NCBI GenBank assembly: GCA_002353635.1
Contig: DEKA01000016.1
Span: 10,407-33,078, forward strand
Direction of reading: 5' to 3'
Source of the DNA: Lachnospiraceae bacterium UBA2734
GTDB taxonomy: Bacteria > Bacillota > Clostridia > Lachnospirales > Lachnospiraceae
DNA: 22,672 nt
Numbering within the stretch: position 1 is the stretch's first letter; every line of letters begins with the position of its first letter. Below the pieces are notes generated by a model, which saw nothing but the letters and a program-made list of their open reading frames with translations, was not told the origin of the DNA and searched no databases. The position numbers were made by a program, and so were the translations under genes. Positions 22,560 through 22,672 of this stretch are shown here, in pieces.

Positions 22560-22601
22560 TGTCTAGTAGACAGAGTTTTTTCTGCTCCTGCTATCATTAT
22601 A
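22560..22601 (-). promoter_or_regulatory. Promoter and palindromic operator-like site of the cytidylate kinase-like gene
   Basis: On the minus strand a perfect -10 TATAAT occupies 22601-22596 with no clear -35. Downstream of it lies the perfect palindrome TGTCTACTAGACA (22572-22560), immediately before the GGAGGG SD. The position suits a repressor operator or a small RBS-masking hairpin. Further upstream (22627-22653) is a 9-bp AT-rich inverted repeat of unknown role. Confidence 0.45.
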
Positions 22602-22672
22602 AACTAAAATCCTGGAGAATACACGACAGATTTTGTGTATTATTCAAAATCTGAAGTAAAAAGTTAACTTCC

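Noticed and set aside
1..22672. CRISPR arrays, tRNA or rRNA genes
   Set aside because: No regularly spaced repeats beyond the single 24-bp tandem pair, and no tRNA cloverleaf or rRNA stretch was recognised on reading.

Overview
The window looks like chromosomal DNA of an anaerobic Firmicute, most likely a Lachnospiraceae-type Clostridia. The pointers are the L21-Prp-L27-Obg cluster with a Prp-cleavable L27, a LexA/YneA-type SOS pair with Gram-positive SOS boxes, an XerS-like recombinase, strong AGGAGG ribosome binding sites and moderately high GC. The species is inferred from gene content only; no 16S or phylogenetic marker was compared. Most of the window is ordinary core genome. I see no CRISPR array, rRNA, tRNA, transposase or prophage block.

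Layout. (1) 20-2306 (+): the tail of a histidine operon, hisD-hisB-hisI. (2) 2307-2796: a gene-free gap holding a 240-bp nested palindromic repeat (MITE-like), a perfect 24-bp tandem duplication, a strong sigma-A promoter and the long leader of rplU. (3) 2797-7212 (+): rplU-prp-rpmA-obgE-yhbY-nadD-yqeK-rsfS, a ribosome-assembly, NAD and Ap4A cluster typical of Firmicutes. It is punctuated by several T-tract-free hairpins and ends at a clear intrinsic terminator at 7262-7295. (4) 7318-10160 (-): an MBOAT O-acyltransferase and a membrane-anchored SGNH-like partner, probably acylating an exported polysaccharide. (5) 10405-11182 (+): a HIT hydrolase and a KdgF-like cupin, sharing a bidirectional terminator with lexA. 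(6) 11291-12563: divergent lexA (-) and a yneA-like division inhibitor (+), with four SOS-box-like sites between them. The yneA-side promoter is a perfect consensus with a LexA box inside its spacer. (7) 12567-15872 (-): an AraC regulator, a class II aldolase-like protein with an extra C-terminal half-repeat, and a divergent CLC anion transporter. (8) 16159-18450 (+): glycogen/alpha-glucan phosphorylase. (9) 18548-22543 (-): XerS-like tyrosine recombinase, dtd, an AI-2E family permease and a cytidylate kinase-like protein.

How the parts connect. Prp trims the N-terminal extension of L27, the very next gene. Obg, YhbY and RsfS act on the 50S subunit, which explains their linkage to L21 and L27. 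LexA should repress itself and the YneA-like septation inhibitor. The MBOAT/SGNH pair resembles AlgI/AlgJ- or DltB/DltD-type acylation modules but has no DltA/DltC genes beside it.

Most notable candidates: the SOS control region, the palindromic element and tandem repeat placed just upstream of the rplU promoter, the duplicated aldolase domain with its AraC/CLC neighbours, and an intrinsic terminator whose U-tract runs straight into the AI-2E permease start codon. Nothing here clearly looks like a wholly undescribed system.
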